Source: Sphaerisporangium rubeum (GTDB lineage: Bacteria; Actinomycetota; Actinomycetes; Streptosporangiales; Streptosporangiaceae). From it: 64,000 bases of DNA. The position numbers and the translations under genes were made by a program. Location: positions 7,060,501-7,124,500 of the forward strand of contig NZ_JACHIU010000001.1 of the NCBI RefSeq assembly GCF_014207705.1, written 5' to 3'. Positions 43,821-51,803 of the stretch are shown one piece after another (position 1 is the first letter of the stretch; every line of letters begins with the position of its first letter). Below the pieces are notes generated by a model. That model saw only the letters and a program-made list of their open reading frames with translations, was not told the origin of the DNA and searched no databases.

Positions 43821-44879
43821 TCACTGAGCGCGGCGAGCGATGAACGCGATGATGCCGGTCGCGCCGAGCGCGATGCCGAGCCACAAGGCGATCAGAGAAC
43901 CGGGGACACCGCCGCCGGTGTCCCCGTCCGCCTGACCGGCCGACGCCTCACCGGCCGTGCCGTTCGGCGCGGCCGGGGTGCGCGGCGGCTCGGCGGTCAG
44001 GCGGCGCGGGGCCGCGCGGGTCGGCAACGGCACCTCGTACACCGGGCTGTTCACACCCTCGCTGCCGGTGAGCAGGGATTTGCCGTCGCGGGTGTAGGCG
44101 ATGGACTCCGCCTGCCGCAGGGACGGCATTGTGACGCGGCTGATCAGCTCGCCGGGGGCACGGTACAGCGACGCCGACAGGTAGGTGCGGATGACGAAGC
44201 TCGACCCGTCAGGCGCGTAGGCGGCGTCGGTGGCCATGATGGGTGCGGGACCGACACGCTTCAGCATGTTCACCCGGTCGGTGCGCAGCCGCGCGGGTGC
44301 GCGGTAGACCGAACCGGCGAACTCCTTGCTCACGACGTACAGCCGTCCGGTGCGGGGATGCACCATGATTCCTTCGGCGTTGCGGCCGCCGTCGGCGTAT
44401 TTGAAGCGGTACCGGGTGGCCTGCACGGTGGCGTCGCGCAGGGTGCGCGGCTCAGGCACCTTGTAGATCGAGTAGTCGGGCCAGGCGCCGTTGAGGTTGT
44501 CCCCGATGTCGGCGAACCACAGCACCCCCTGGCCCGTCGCGGGGTCCACGGACGCCGCCATGGCCTCCCAGTCGCGGGCCGCCGCTCCCGCCACGGTGAA
44601 CGCGGCCTTGGTGCGGCCGTCGCCGCCGACGGCGTAGAAAACCGGGCCCGCGCCGCTGTCGTTGTGGGTGTAGTAGACGCCGCGATGGGTGGGTGAGACG
44701 GCGAGGCCGCTCGACTCGGTGATGCGGGGATCCTTGAAGTGGAACAGCACCCGCTCGGCCCCCGCCGCGGCCGGGCCGCCGGAGCCGCCGGCCGTCCCCG
44801 CCGCCGCAGGCGCGGCCGGGACCGCCACCAGCGCCAGGACCGCCAGCACACGTACCACCCGTAGAGTCCCCACCCGCAC
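43821..44879 (-). CDS. Membrane-anchored beta-propeller-like protein
   Basis: About 352 residues. N-terminal signal sequence (VLAVLALVAVPAAPAAAG), repeated blade-like segments (ITESSGLAVSPTHRGVYYTH, VLWFADIGDN, NAEGIMVHPRTGRLYVVSKE, ESIAYTRDGKSLLTGSEG), a Thr/Ala/Pro-rich linker and a C-terminal membrane helix (IALWLGIALGATGIIAFIARR). It is probably an extracellular domain tethered to the membrane. The start is uncertain among GTGs at 44879 and 44873; the longer frame to 45140 lacks support. Confidence 0.78.
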   Translation of the reverse strand: MRVGTLRVVRVLAVLALVAVPAAPAAAGTAGGSGGPAAAGAERVLFHFKDPRITESSGLAVSPTHRGVYYTHNDSGAGPVFYAVGGDGRTKAAFTVAGAAARDWEAMAASVDPATGQGVLWFADIGDNLNGAWPDYSIYKVPEPRTLRDATVQATRYRFKYADGGRNAEGIMVHPRTGRLYVVSKEFAGSVYRAPARLRTDRVNMLKRVGPAPIMATDAAYAPDGSSFVIRTYLSASLYRAPGELISRVTMPSLRQAESIAYTRDGKSLLTGSEGVNSPVYEVPLPTRAAPRRLTAEPPRTPAAPNGTAGEASAGQADGDTGGGVPGSLIALWLGIALGATGIIAFIARRAQ

Positions 44880-45020
44880 ATCATGCCCCGGCACGTCACA
44901 CGCCGCGCCGGTGGCGGACGTGCGGATCCGGTCACGCGCCGGGATGACACCGGTCTGCTGTGAAAGATCCTCACCAAGAGGGCTGGGCTGGAGCGCACTC
45001 CAGGTGCCTAGGGTGGGTCC

Positions 45021-45992
45021 ATGGAGTACACGCACCTCGGACGCGCCGGCATCTCCGTGAGCCGCCTGTGCCTCGGCACCATGAACTTCGGGCCGGAGAC
45101 CTCGGAAGAGGACTCCTTCACGATCATGGACAGGGCTCACGAGCTCGGCGTCAATTTCTTCGACACGGCGAACGTCTACGGCTGGAAGAAGGGCGAGGGG
45201 GTAACCGAGCAGATCATCGGCCGCTGGTTCGCGCAGGGTGGCGGACGGCGGGAGCGCACGGTCATCGCGACCAAGCTGTACGGGTCGATGGGTGACTGGC
45301 CGAACGACGAGAAACTGTCCGCGCTGAACATCCGCCGGGCCTGCGACGCCTCACTGAAGCGTCTTCAGACCGATCACATCGACCTGTACCAGATGCACCA
45401 CGTCGACAGGGACACCCCGTTCGACGAGATCTGGGAGGCCATGGAGACCCTCCGGCAGCAAGGCAAGATCATCTACGCGGGGTCGTCCAACTTCGCCGGG
45501 TGGCACGTCGCCAAGGCCCAGGAGACGGCGCGGCGCCGTGGCTTCGGCGGCCTCGTGTCGGAACAATCGCACTACAACCTGCTCACCCGCACCGTCGAGC
45601 TCGAAGTGCTTCCCGCGTGCGAGGACTACGGCATCGGCGTGATCCCGTGGAGCCCGCTGGCCGGCGGTCTGCTCGGCGGCGTCCTGCGCAAGATCGACAA
45701 GGGCCGCTCGGCGTCGGAGCGCATGCTCGGCGAGCTGGACAAGCACCGCGACAAGATCGAGCGGTACGAAGGGCTGTGCGACGAGCTCGGCGAGGACCCG
45801 GCCAACGTCGCGCTCGCCTGGCTGCTCAGGCAGCGGGCCGTCACCGGGCCGATCATCGGCCCGCGCACCGCGGAACAGCTCGAAGGCAGCCTGCGCGCAC
45901 TGGAGATCGAACTGGACGAGAAGACGCTCGACCTGCTGGACGAGATCTTCCCCGGTCCCGGCGGCACCGCACCCGAGGCGTACGCCTGGTAG
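45021..45992 (+). CDS. Aldo-keto reductase
   Basis: 323 residues with the AKR barrel signatures: LGTMNFG, GVNFFDTANVYG (catalytic Asp/Tyr), VIATKLYG with the catalytic Lys, YQMHHVDRDTP with the His, and a C-terminal NADPH-binding GPRTAEQLEGSL. It is close to the YhdN/Gfo-like subfamily that reduces small aldehydes and ketones. The substrate is unknown. Confidence 0.92.
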   Translation: MEYTHLGRAGISVSRLCLGTMNFGPETSEEDSFTIMDRAHELGVNFFDTANVYGWKKGEGVTEQIIGRWFAQGGGRRERTVIATKLYGSMGDWPNDEKLSALNIRRACDASLKRLQTDHIDLYQMHHVDRDTPFDEIWEAMETLRQQGKIIYAGSSNFAGWHVAKAQETARRRGFGGLVSEQSHYNLLTRTVELEVLPACEDYGIGVIPWSPLAGGLLGGVLRKIDKGRSASERMLGELDKHRDKIERYEGLCDELGEDPANVALAWLLRQRAVTGPIIGPRTAEQLEGSLRALEIELDEKTLDLLDEIFPGPGGTAPEAYAW

Positions 45993-46000
45993 GACCTCTG

Positions 46001-46026
46001 CGGCGGGGGGTCTCGGCTCCCCGCCG
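46001..46026. terminator. Hairpin terminator after the aldo-keto reductase
   Basis: CGGCGGGG (46001-46008) and CCCCGCCG (46019-46026), 10-nt loop, between convergent genes. Confidence 0.6.
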
Positions 46027-46110
46027 TCAGCGCAGCAGCGCGCCGGCGACGACGATGAGCACCAGCAGCGTGAGCACGAGCGGCAGCAGCCAGCGGCGGG
46101 GACGGTCCAC
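46027..46110 (-). CDS. 27-residue single-helix membrane protein
   Basis: GTG at 46110 to TGA at 46027. The sequence is a basic start (VDRPRRW) followed by one hydrophobic helix (LLPLVLTLLVLIVVAGALL) and a final Arg. A TAGGCT about 8 nt upstream would suit a leaderless promoter. The composition (basic cap, then about 20 hydrophobic residues) is hard to get by chance. It lies in the thpR direction, 11 bp away. Confidence 0.55.
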   Translation of the reverse strand: MDRPRRWLLPLVLTLLVLIVVAGALLR

Positions 46111-46121
46111 GCTTGAGGAGC

Positions 46122-46679
46122 CTAGCCGCGTCCGGCCAGTGGCCACGCATCCACCGGCTCGTACCGCACGTGCGGCCCGAGGTGGCTGCGCACCAGATGA
46201 ACGGTGCCGGCGTGCCACGGCGTGCCGTCGAACGCCGCGAGCGAATCGACCAGTTCCCGCAGGTCCAGGCCGGTCCGTGCGCGACCGAGCGTCAGATGGG
46301 GATGGAACCGCCGCCGCTCGGGCTCCCGCGCTCCCGCACGGTGCGCACCCGCCGCGAGTGAGGCGGCGAGCTTCGGCAACGTGGCCTCGCCGCCGCGCAG
46401 GCCGAGCCACAGCACGTTGGCCCGCTTGGCGGACGGGAAGGCCCCGGCCCCGGCGAACGCCAGCGTCATCGGCGGGTACCGGCCGGCCGCGCGGGCCAGC
46501 CGCACCGACAGGGACGGCAGCTTGTCGTCAGGCACCTCGCCGAGGAAGGCGAGCGTCACGTGCCACAGCTCGGGGGCCGTCCACCGCAGTTCGGGCCACC
46601 CCTCCCTGACCCGGCCCACGGCTCCGCTCACCTCAGCGAGCGCCTCCGGGGGAGGTGACAACGCCACGAACAACCGCAC
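46122..46679 (-). CDS. thpR: RNA 2',3'-cyclic phosphodiesterase
   Basis: 185 residues of the 2H phosphoesterase family, with the two HxTx motifs HVTLAFLG and HPHLTLGR. LFVALSPP at the N-terminus and LVRSHLGPHVRYEPV at the C-terminus are typical. It opens 2',3'-cyclic phosphate ends of RNA. GTG at 46679 is chosen because the family begins with VRLFVAL-type sequence. It overlaps the 3' end of the MFS gene by 47 bp. Confidence 0.92.
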   Translation of the reverse strand: MRLFVALSPPPEALAEVSGAVGRVREGWPELRWTAPELWHVTLAFLGEVPDDKLPSLSVRLARAAGRYPPMTLAFAGAGAFPSAKRANVLWLGLRGGEATLPKLAASLAAGAHRAGAREPERRRFHPHLTLGRARTGLDLRELVDSLAAFDGTPWHAGTVHLVRSHLGPHVRYEPVDAWPLAGRG

Positions 46680-48135
46680 CCTGCGTCCTTCCCGCGGCGA
46701 ACCGGGTGAGCAGCATCGCCAGGCCGACGCCGACGAGACACATGACACCGCAGATGACCATACCGAGACGGGGCCCGGCCAGCTCACCGACCCAGCCGAT
46801 CAACGGCGCGCCGATCGGCGCACCGCCGGTGAACACCAGCACGTAGATACCCATGACCCGTCCGCGCATCTCGGGTGAGGCCGCGAGCTGCACGGTGGAG
46901 TTGGCCGTGGTGTTCGTGGTGATCATCGCGACACCGGCCGGGACCAGCAGGAACAGGAACGACACGTAGCCAGGCGCCAGCCCCGCGACGACCTCGAAGA
47001 CGCCGAACGCGATGGCCCCGCCGATCAGGAAACGCCTGCTCGGCCGGATCCGCCGCGCGGCGAGCAGCGCGCCGCCGAGCGCACCGACCGCGAACGCGCT
47101 CGACGCCACGCCGAACGACGACGCACCCTGGCCGAACACCTGCTTCGCCATCACCGCGATGCTCATCGTGAAACTCGTGGCGAACATCGCGACGAAGGCC
47201 ACCAGCAGGATCGGCATCAGCAGCTCGGGGCTGCGCCACACGTACCGCAGGCCCTCGCGGAGCTGGCCCTTGGCGCGGGCCACCCGCTCGGGGGTGCGCA
47301 GCTCGGACTTGCGCATCACCGACAGGCCCGCGATCACCGCGGCGAACGACGCGGCGTTCAGCAGGAAGATCGGACCGGTGCCGCCGAGCGCGTAGATCAG
47401 CACACCCGCGACGGCCGGGCCGACGACCCTGGCGAGGTTGAAGGTGGAACTGTTCAGCGCGATGGCGTTCGGCAGGTCCCTGCGGCCCACCATCTCGACG
47501 ACGAACGACTGCCGGGTCGGCACCTCGACACAGGACACCGTGCCGAGCAGGAAGGCCATCACGTAGACGTGCCAGACCTGCGCGTGTCCGGTGACGGTGA
47601 GCAGGCCGAGCGTCAGGGACAGCACCCCGAGGAGCGACTGCGCCGCCATGAGCAGGTGACGCTTGGAGTACCGGTCGGCGAGCACGCCACCCCACAGGCC
47701 GAACAGGCCGATGGGGAGGAACTGCAGCGCCGTGGTGACGCCGAGCGCGGCCGAGCTGCCGTGGGTGAGCTCCAGCACCAGCCAGTCCTGCGCGGTGCGC
47801 TGCATCCACGTGCCGACGTTGGAGATCACGCTGCCGGAGACGAACAACCGGTAGTTGTGGTTGCGCAGCGACCGGAACATGCCGCCACGGGTCTCCCCGA
47901 CCGGATCGGCCCCCCGGATCTCCGTGGCCTGCACCTCGGCGAGCCCGGCCTCCTCGACCGCGTCCCGCTCGGCACTCGCGGCCCCTTCCGGGGACCCGGC
48001 CGCCACCATGCCTCCGGCCCCTTCCGAGGACCTGGCCGGCCCCGGGCCTCCGGCCCCTTCCGGGTTCCGGGCCGCAGGCGTGGCGGGTTCGAGAGGGTCG
48101 GCACCCTCCCCGTCCACACCCTGTGGGGGGCTCAC
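46633..48135 (-). CDS. MFS efflux protein with disordered N-terminal extension
   Basis: 500 residues. The last 410 form a 12-helix MFS protein of the drug:H+/enterobactin-exporter (EntS-like) type, with NHNYRLFVSGSVISNVGTWMQR at the start of helix 1, GVLADRYSKRHLLM and PTRQSFVVEMVGRRDLPNAI. The first 85 residues are hydrophilic and contain three 12-residue repeats. GTG at 48135 overlaps the MarR stop, so the two are translationally coupled and MarR is the likely regulator. Confidence 0.88.
   Translation of the reverse strand: MSPPQGVDGEGADPLEPATPAARNPEGAGGPGPARSSEGAGGMVAAGSPEGAASAERDAVEEAGLAEVQATEIRGADPVGETRGGMFRSLRNHNYRLFVSGSVISNVGTWMQRTAQDWLVLELTHGSSAALGVTTALQFLPIGLFGLWGGVLADRYSKRHLLMAAQSLLGVLSLTLGLLTVTGHAQVWHVYVMAFLLGTVSCVEVPTRQSFVVEMVGRRDLPNAIALNSSTFNLARVVGPAVAGVLIYALGGTGPIFLLNAASFAAVIAGLSVMRKSELRTPERVARAKGQLREGLRYVWRSPELLMPILLVAFVAMFATSFTMSIAVMAKQVFGQGASSFGVASSAFAVGALGGALLAARRIRPSRRFLIGGAIAFGVFEVVAGLAPGYVSFLFLLVPAGVAMITTNTTANSTVQLAASPEMRGRVMGIYVLVFTGGAPIGAPLIGWVGELAGPRLGMVICGVMCLVGVGLAMLLTRFAAGRTQGAVVRGVVTSPGGAR
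47980..48087 (-). repeat. 36-bp in-frame repeat in the MFS N-terminus
   Basis: GGCCCCTTCC recurs at 47980, 48016 and 48052, a 36-bp period, encoding about three 12-residue units of the Pro/Ser-Glu-Gly-Ala type. Confidence 0.8.
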
Positions 48136-48590
48136 ATCTGCGAGAGCCGTTCCAGGATCGGCGCCGCGGCCCGTAGCGTCGCTCGTTCCTCCGGCGTCAG
48201 TTCCTTCAACCGGTGCACGAGCCACGCCTCCTTGCTGCGGCGCTCCTGGGCCAGCAGGGTATGACCGGGTTCGGTCACGCTCACGGTCACCTGCCGCCTG
48301 TCGGTCGGGTGCGGTGACCGTACGAGCAGACCCCGCTCCTCCAGGGCCGAGATCACCCTGGTCATCGAAGGAGGTTGCATCTTTTCGTGCTCGGCGAGCT
48401 CGCCAGGGGTGATCCCGGAATGACGTTCGACGGCCGCGAGTGCCGCGAGCTGCGTGGGTGTCAGCGAGCTTGCTCCCGCCTGCCTGCGCAGGCGTCTGTT
48501 CAGGCGTGCCAGCGAAACGCGCAGAGCCGAGGCCAGCCCTGCGTCGCTGCGCACGTCCGAGGCGCGCGGGTTCTTGGGATTCGTTAGCAT
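48132..48590 (-). CDS. MarR-family regulator
   Basis: 152 residues. Winged helix: LTPTQLAALAAVERHSGI, then GELAEHEKMQPPSMTRVISALE, and the wing SPHPTDRRQVTVSVTEPG. It faces its own promoter, with an inverted repeat over the start region, and is followed directly by the efflux gene. The ATG at 48590 has AAAGG 9 nt upstream. Confidence 0.93.
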   Translation of the reverse strand: MLTNPKNPRASDVRSDAGLASALRVSLARLNRRLRRQAGASSLTPTQLAALAAVERHSGITPGELAEHEKMQPPSMTRVISALEERGLLVRSPHPTDRRQVTVSVTEPGHTLLAQERRSKEAWLVHRLKELTPEERATLRAAAPILERLSQM

Positions 48591-48614
48591 GAGTCATTAC
48601 CTTTGCTAACTATA
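48583..48614 (-). promoter_or_regulatory. marR promoter with inverted repeat
   Basis: On the minus strand a TATAGT (complement at 48609-48614) is a good -10. GTTAGC (48583-48588) and GCTAAC (48605-48610) form an inverted repeat spanning the ribosome site and start codon, consistent with autorepression. Confidence 0.55.
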
Positions 48615-48651
48615 TCGGACGCGTCGTCATTCCGGGGTCTCGGGGTCGTCC

Positions 48652-48775
48652 GACGGCAGGCACAGGGGTCCGGGGGTTGATCGGCGGCAGGGACAGGGGT
48701 GCCGTGGCCGATCGACGGCAGGCGCGGAGGTCGCGAGGTCATTTGACGGCAGGCACCGGGGTCGTGAGGCCCGCC
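48652..48775. repeat. 31-bp tandem repeat, four copies, entering the MFS gene
   Basis: Units beginning G[AG]CGGCAGG start at 48652, 48683, 48714 and 48745, exactly 31 bp apart. The last copy contains the C-terminal codons of the MFS gene, whose stop is at 48739-48741. A related GACAGGCACCGGGGTC occurs at 50112-50127, on the other side of the gene. Confidence 0.85.
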
Positions 48776-49998
48776 GTCTCAGGGGAACGCATGGTGCGCA
48801 CGTCCCTGGACAGCAAGGTGAACGCCGCGGCGAGCACCATCAGCCCCGCCGCGCCGTACTGCGTGGCCGACAACCCGACGCGGTCGGCCAGCGGCCCCGC
48901 GACCAGCGCGCCGAGCGGCATGGCGACGACAGAACCGAGCGCGTCGTACGCCGACACCCGTGCCAGCTTCCCCTGCGGGATGTTGCGGGCCAGCGCCACG
49001 CTCCACTGCACCATCATGATCTCCATCATGACGCCGAGCACCACCGCGGCGCCGCAGATCGCCACCAACGGCCAGCGCATCGCCAGCGAGAGCGGCGAGA
49101 TCGCCATGAGCCCGCCGATGCACACGACGAACAGCATCGGCCGCCGCGGCGTGAACAGCAACGAGGCCAGCCCTCCGACGATCAGTCCCGCCGCCTCCGC
49201 CGCCGTGATCAACCCCCACGCGGCAGGCCCGCCGAGATGCGCCTTGGCCACGGCGGGCCCGAGCACCTGGAACCCGCCGTACCAGGCCATCAGCACCACC
49301 GCGAACTGCGCCACGATGGCCCACAGCCAGGTGTGGCTCACGAACTCCGACCAGCCGTCCCGCAGTTCCCTGAGCATGCCGGTCCCCGGCACCCCCTGCG
49401 CGCCTCCGGCGCGGATCGCCAGCAGCAGCGGAACCGTGCCGAACAACCCCACCCCGCACACCGTCATGGCCCACCCCGGCCCCACGGCCGCCACCACCAG
49501 CCCCGCCACCGCGGCCCCACCCATCGTCGCGATGTTCATGAAGAGCCTGCTGAGCGCGTTGGCGTCCTGCAGCAACCCGTCCGGCACGATACGCGGCAGC
49601 AACGCCTGCGAGGCCGGCCAGAACACCGCCAGCCCCACCCCCGTCAGCATCTCCAGCACGATCATGTGCCACAGCACGGCCTTCCCGGTCAGCACCAGCA
49701 GCCCGAGCGCACCCTCACTGGCCGCGATCAGCACGTTCGCCGCGATGATCACCCGCTGCGGCGGCACCCGATCCGCGAACACCCCCGAGATCAGCGTGAA
49801 CACCAGCGAAGGCGCGATCTGCGCCGCCAGCACATAAGCCAGATCCGCGGTCGACCCGGTGAGATCGAGCACCGCGAACGACACCCCGACCGTCGAGAAC
49901 GCCACAGCCCCCGGCGCCAGCAGCCGATCAGCCAGCAAGATCCTGAAGTCACGGATCGCGAGCACGGGAAAACGCCGGTACAGGTCCAGGCCGAACAT
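48739..49998 (-). CDS. MFS transporter
   Basis: 419 residues and about 12 membrane helices. FRILLADRLLAPGAVAFSTVGV (helix 1), SGVFADRVPPQRVIIAANVL (the MFS loop 2-3 signature) and GPLADRVGLSATQ in the second half place it in the efflux-type group. Its C-terminus is encoded by the 31-bp repeat unit. It shares no regulator or overlap with the MarR pair. The substrate is unknown. Confidence 0.88.
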   Translation of the reverse strand: MFGLDLYRRFPVLAIRDFRILLADRLLAPGAVAFSTVGVSFAVLDLTGSTADLAYVLAAQIAPSLVFTLISGVFADRVPPQRVIIAANVLIAASEGALGLLVLTGKAVLWHMIVLEMLTGVGLAVFWPASQALLPRIVPDGLLQDANALSRLFMNIATMGGAAVAGLVVAAVGPGWAMTVCGVGLFGTVPLLLAIRAGGAQGVPGTGMLRELRDGWSEFVSHTWLWAIVAQFAVVLMAWYGGFQVLGPAVAKAHLGGPAAWGLITAAEAAGLIVGGLASLLFTPRRPMLFVVCIGGLMAISPLSLAMRWPLVAICGAAVVLGVMMEIMMVQWSVALARNIPQGKLARVSAYDALGSVVAMPLGALVAGPLADRVGLSATQYGAAGLMVLAAAFTLLSRDVRTMRSPETAGLTTPVPAVK

Positions 49999-50414
49999 CG
50001 TTACCGTCCGATCGTCCCCGGAAAGGGGTGGATGAGCACGCCGAACCCGGCAGAGGTCAAGGAGGCCCTCCGACGCTAGGCGATCCGCTCGCGCGGCGGC
50101 AATCCGTTTACGACAGGCACCGGGGTCCGGCCGACGGCCGCGACATTCTGACCGGCCACGTCCAGGCGCGCGTGCGCCTTCACACAGCCCACGCCGGTCA
50201 GGAGCAGGACTCCACCTTCACCCTCCGCCTCCCCACCACCCCGAACCCCTCACACCTCCCGAGCCCGGCCCTCCGCGACGACCCACCTGAACCGTTCACA
50301 GCCGACCAGCGTCTCCTCCCCCGAACGGACCCTGGTGCTTTACTCCAGCCCCAGCTCATCCGACCATCGGCGGACAAACATGTGCCGGCACGAAACCGCG
50401 AGGCAGGGTACGTC
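49999..50414. other. 416-bp gene-free stretch
   Basis: No credible gene. It includes the promoter side of the MFS gene (49998, minus) and of the FnIII-CBM2 gene (50415, plus), and one stray copy of the 31-bp repeat core at 50112-50127. The forward frame is open, but its codon use and composition do not look coding. Confidence 0.55.
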
Positions 50415-51524
50415 ATGAAACTCGGCATTCCGTCCCTACGGAGATCCGTCCTCACCGCGACTCTGCTCGCCTCGGCCCTGGCGTTCGTCCCCGCCGCACT
50501 CGCGGCCACGGCCGACACCTCACCCCCCACGCGGCCGACCAACCTGCTTCCCTGTCCGCCGCCGTCCGCGCCTGGCACCAGCGTCCAGGGCTACGCCTCC
50601 ATCTGCTGGACCTCGTCCACCGACGACGTCGGCGTCGCGGCGTACGACATCTACCGGCTGACCCAGACCGGCTTCGTCAAGGCCACCACCACGACCGGCA
50701 CGGTCGGCGGCTTCTCCGGCGACTACGGCCGCAGGTACACGATGTACGTGGTGGCCAGGGACGCCGCGGGCAACACCAGCCCCCCGTCCAGCCTGATCAC
50801 CGTCACCGCCACCACCGGCATCGTCCAGTCCCCCACCCCGGCCCCCGGTGACGTCACCCCGCCGTCCCAGCCGACCGGCTTCCAGGAGCCCTGCCTCGCC
50901 GACTACACCGGCGTCTCCTTCTGCTGGCAGCCCTCCACCGACAACGTCGGCGTCACCGCCTACGACGTCTACCGCGAGACCCCCACCGCCTGGCTCAAGG
51001 TCGGCACCATCCCCGCCCCCGCGAGCTTCCTGCACTTCTACGAGTCCGGCCTGGTGACCGGCACCCGCTACAACTACGTCGTCGTGGCCCGCGACGCCGC
51101 CGGCAACCTGAGCACCCCCTCGTCGACCCTGAGCGCTCTGGCCCGCCAAGGCCTCCCCGTCCCCACCCCCACGCCGACCCCCACCCCGACCCCCACGCCG
51201 TCCCTCTCCTGCCAGGCCACCTACACCGCCACCACCTGGTACAACGGCCTCTCCGCCAACGTGACCATCCGCAACACCGGCACCACCCCCATAGTCGACT
51301 GGGTCGTCACCATCGACTACCCCTCCCCCGGCCCCGTCCTGACCCAAGGCTGGTCCGCCACCATCACCCAGTCCGGCCCCCAACTCAAAGCCGCAAGCCT
51401 CCCCTGGAACCGCACCATCCCCCCGAACGCCACCATCCAGTTCGGCTTCAACGCCTCCTACACCGGCACCCCCCCGGCCCCCTCCAAGATCAGCGTGAAC
51501 GGCGTCCCCTGCACCCGAGTCTGA
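50415..51524 (+). CDS. Secreted FnIII-FnIII-CBM2 protein
   Basis: 369 residues. Signal peptide to about residue 31 (FVPAALAATA). Two fibronectin type III domains follow, each with DDVGVAAYDIYR or DNVGVTAYDVYR and ending YVVVARDAAGN. A Pro-Thr linker of about 16 residues leads to a C-terminal family 2 carbohydrate-binding module (TYTATTWYNGLSANVTIRN, WSATITQSGPQL, IQFGFNASYTG) with exposed Trp residues. No catalytic domain is present. It binds cellulose or chitin and may act as an adhesin or auxiliary factor. ATG 50415 has GCAGGG upstream. Confidence 0.9.
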   Translation: MKLGIPSLRRSVLTATLLASALAFVPAALAATADTSPPTRPTNLLPCPPPSAPGTSVQGYASICWTSSTDDVGVAAYDIYRLTQTGFVKATTTTGTVGGFSGDYGRRYTMYVVARDAAGNTSPPSSLITVTATTGIVQSPTPAPGDVTPPSQPTGFQEPCLADYTGVSFCWQPSTDNVGVTAYDVYRETPTAWLKVGTIPAPASFLHFYESGLVTGTRYNYVVVARDAAGNLSTPSSTLSALARQGLPVPTPTPTPTPTPTPSLSCQATYTATTWYNGLSANVTIRNTGTTPIVDWVVTIDYPSPGPVLTQGWSATITQSGPQLKAASLPWNRTIPPNATIQFGFNASYTGTPPAPSKISVNGVPCTRV

Positions 51525-51570
51525 GCCCGACCTCAGCGCGCCGATCCATCCTTGATCGGACCTACGGAAA

Positions 51571-51604
51571 GGCCGTTCCGGGACGTGGTGGTCCCGGAAC
51601 GGCC
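51571..51604. terminator. Terminator of the displaced permease 3' end
   Basis: Perfect 14-bp stem GGCCGTTCCGGGAC / GTCCCGGAACGGCC with a 6-nt loop, 5 bp beyond the stop of the truncated permease gene. Confidence 0.75.
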
Positions 51605-51609
51605 GAGAG

Positions 51610-51771
51610 TCAGCTGAGGCCGAAGAGGATCTTCAGTGGGCCGATGGCGAAGTAGATGACGAAGAGGATGGCGACCACCCAGAGCAAGGGGTGGACCTCG
51701 CGGGCTTTGCCCTTCACGGCCTTGATGAGGACGTAGGAGATGAAGCCGGCGCCGATGCCGTTGCTGATGGA
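51610..51771 (-). pseudogene. Orphaned 3' end of an NCS2 purine-permease-like gene
   Basis: 53 codons plus stop, read leftward: SISNGIGAGFISYVLIKAVK, then the loop GKAREVHPLLW and a last membrane helix ending GPLKILFGLS. This is the C-terminus of AzgA/PbuG-type adenine/hypoxanthine/guanine permeases. Upstream of base 51771 the homology stops abruptly (the frame continues as Asn-Leu-Ile-Val-Lys), 33 bp from the recombinase start. The codon use is host-like. The rest of the gene is presumably beyond the right edge, where a diverged replacement 3' end is found. Confidence 0.85.
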
Positions 51772-51803
51772 CTTCACTATCAAGTTGGGTAACGATCGGA
51801 GGC

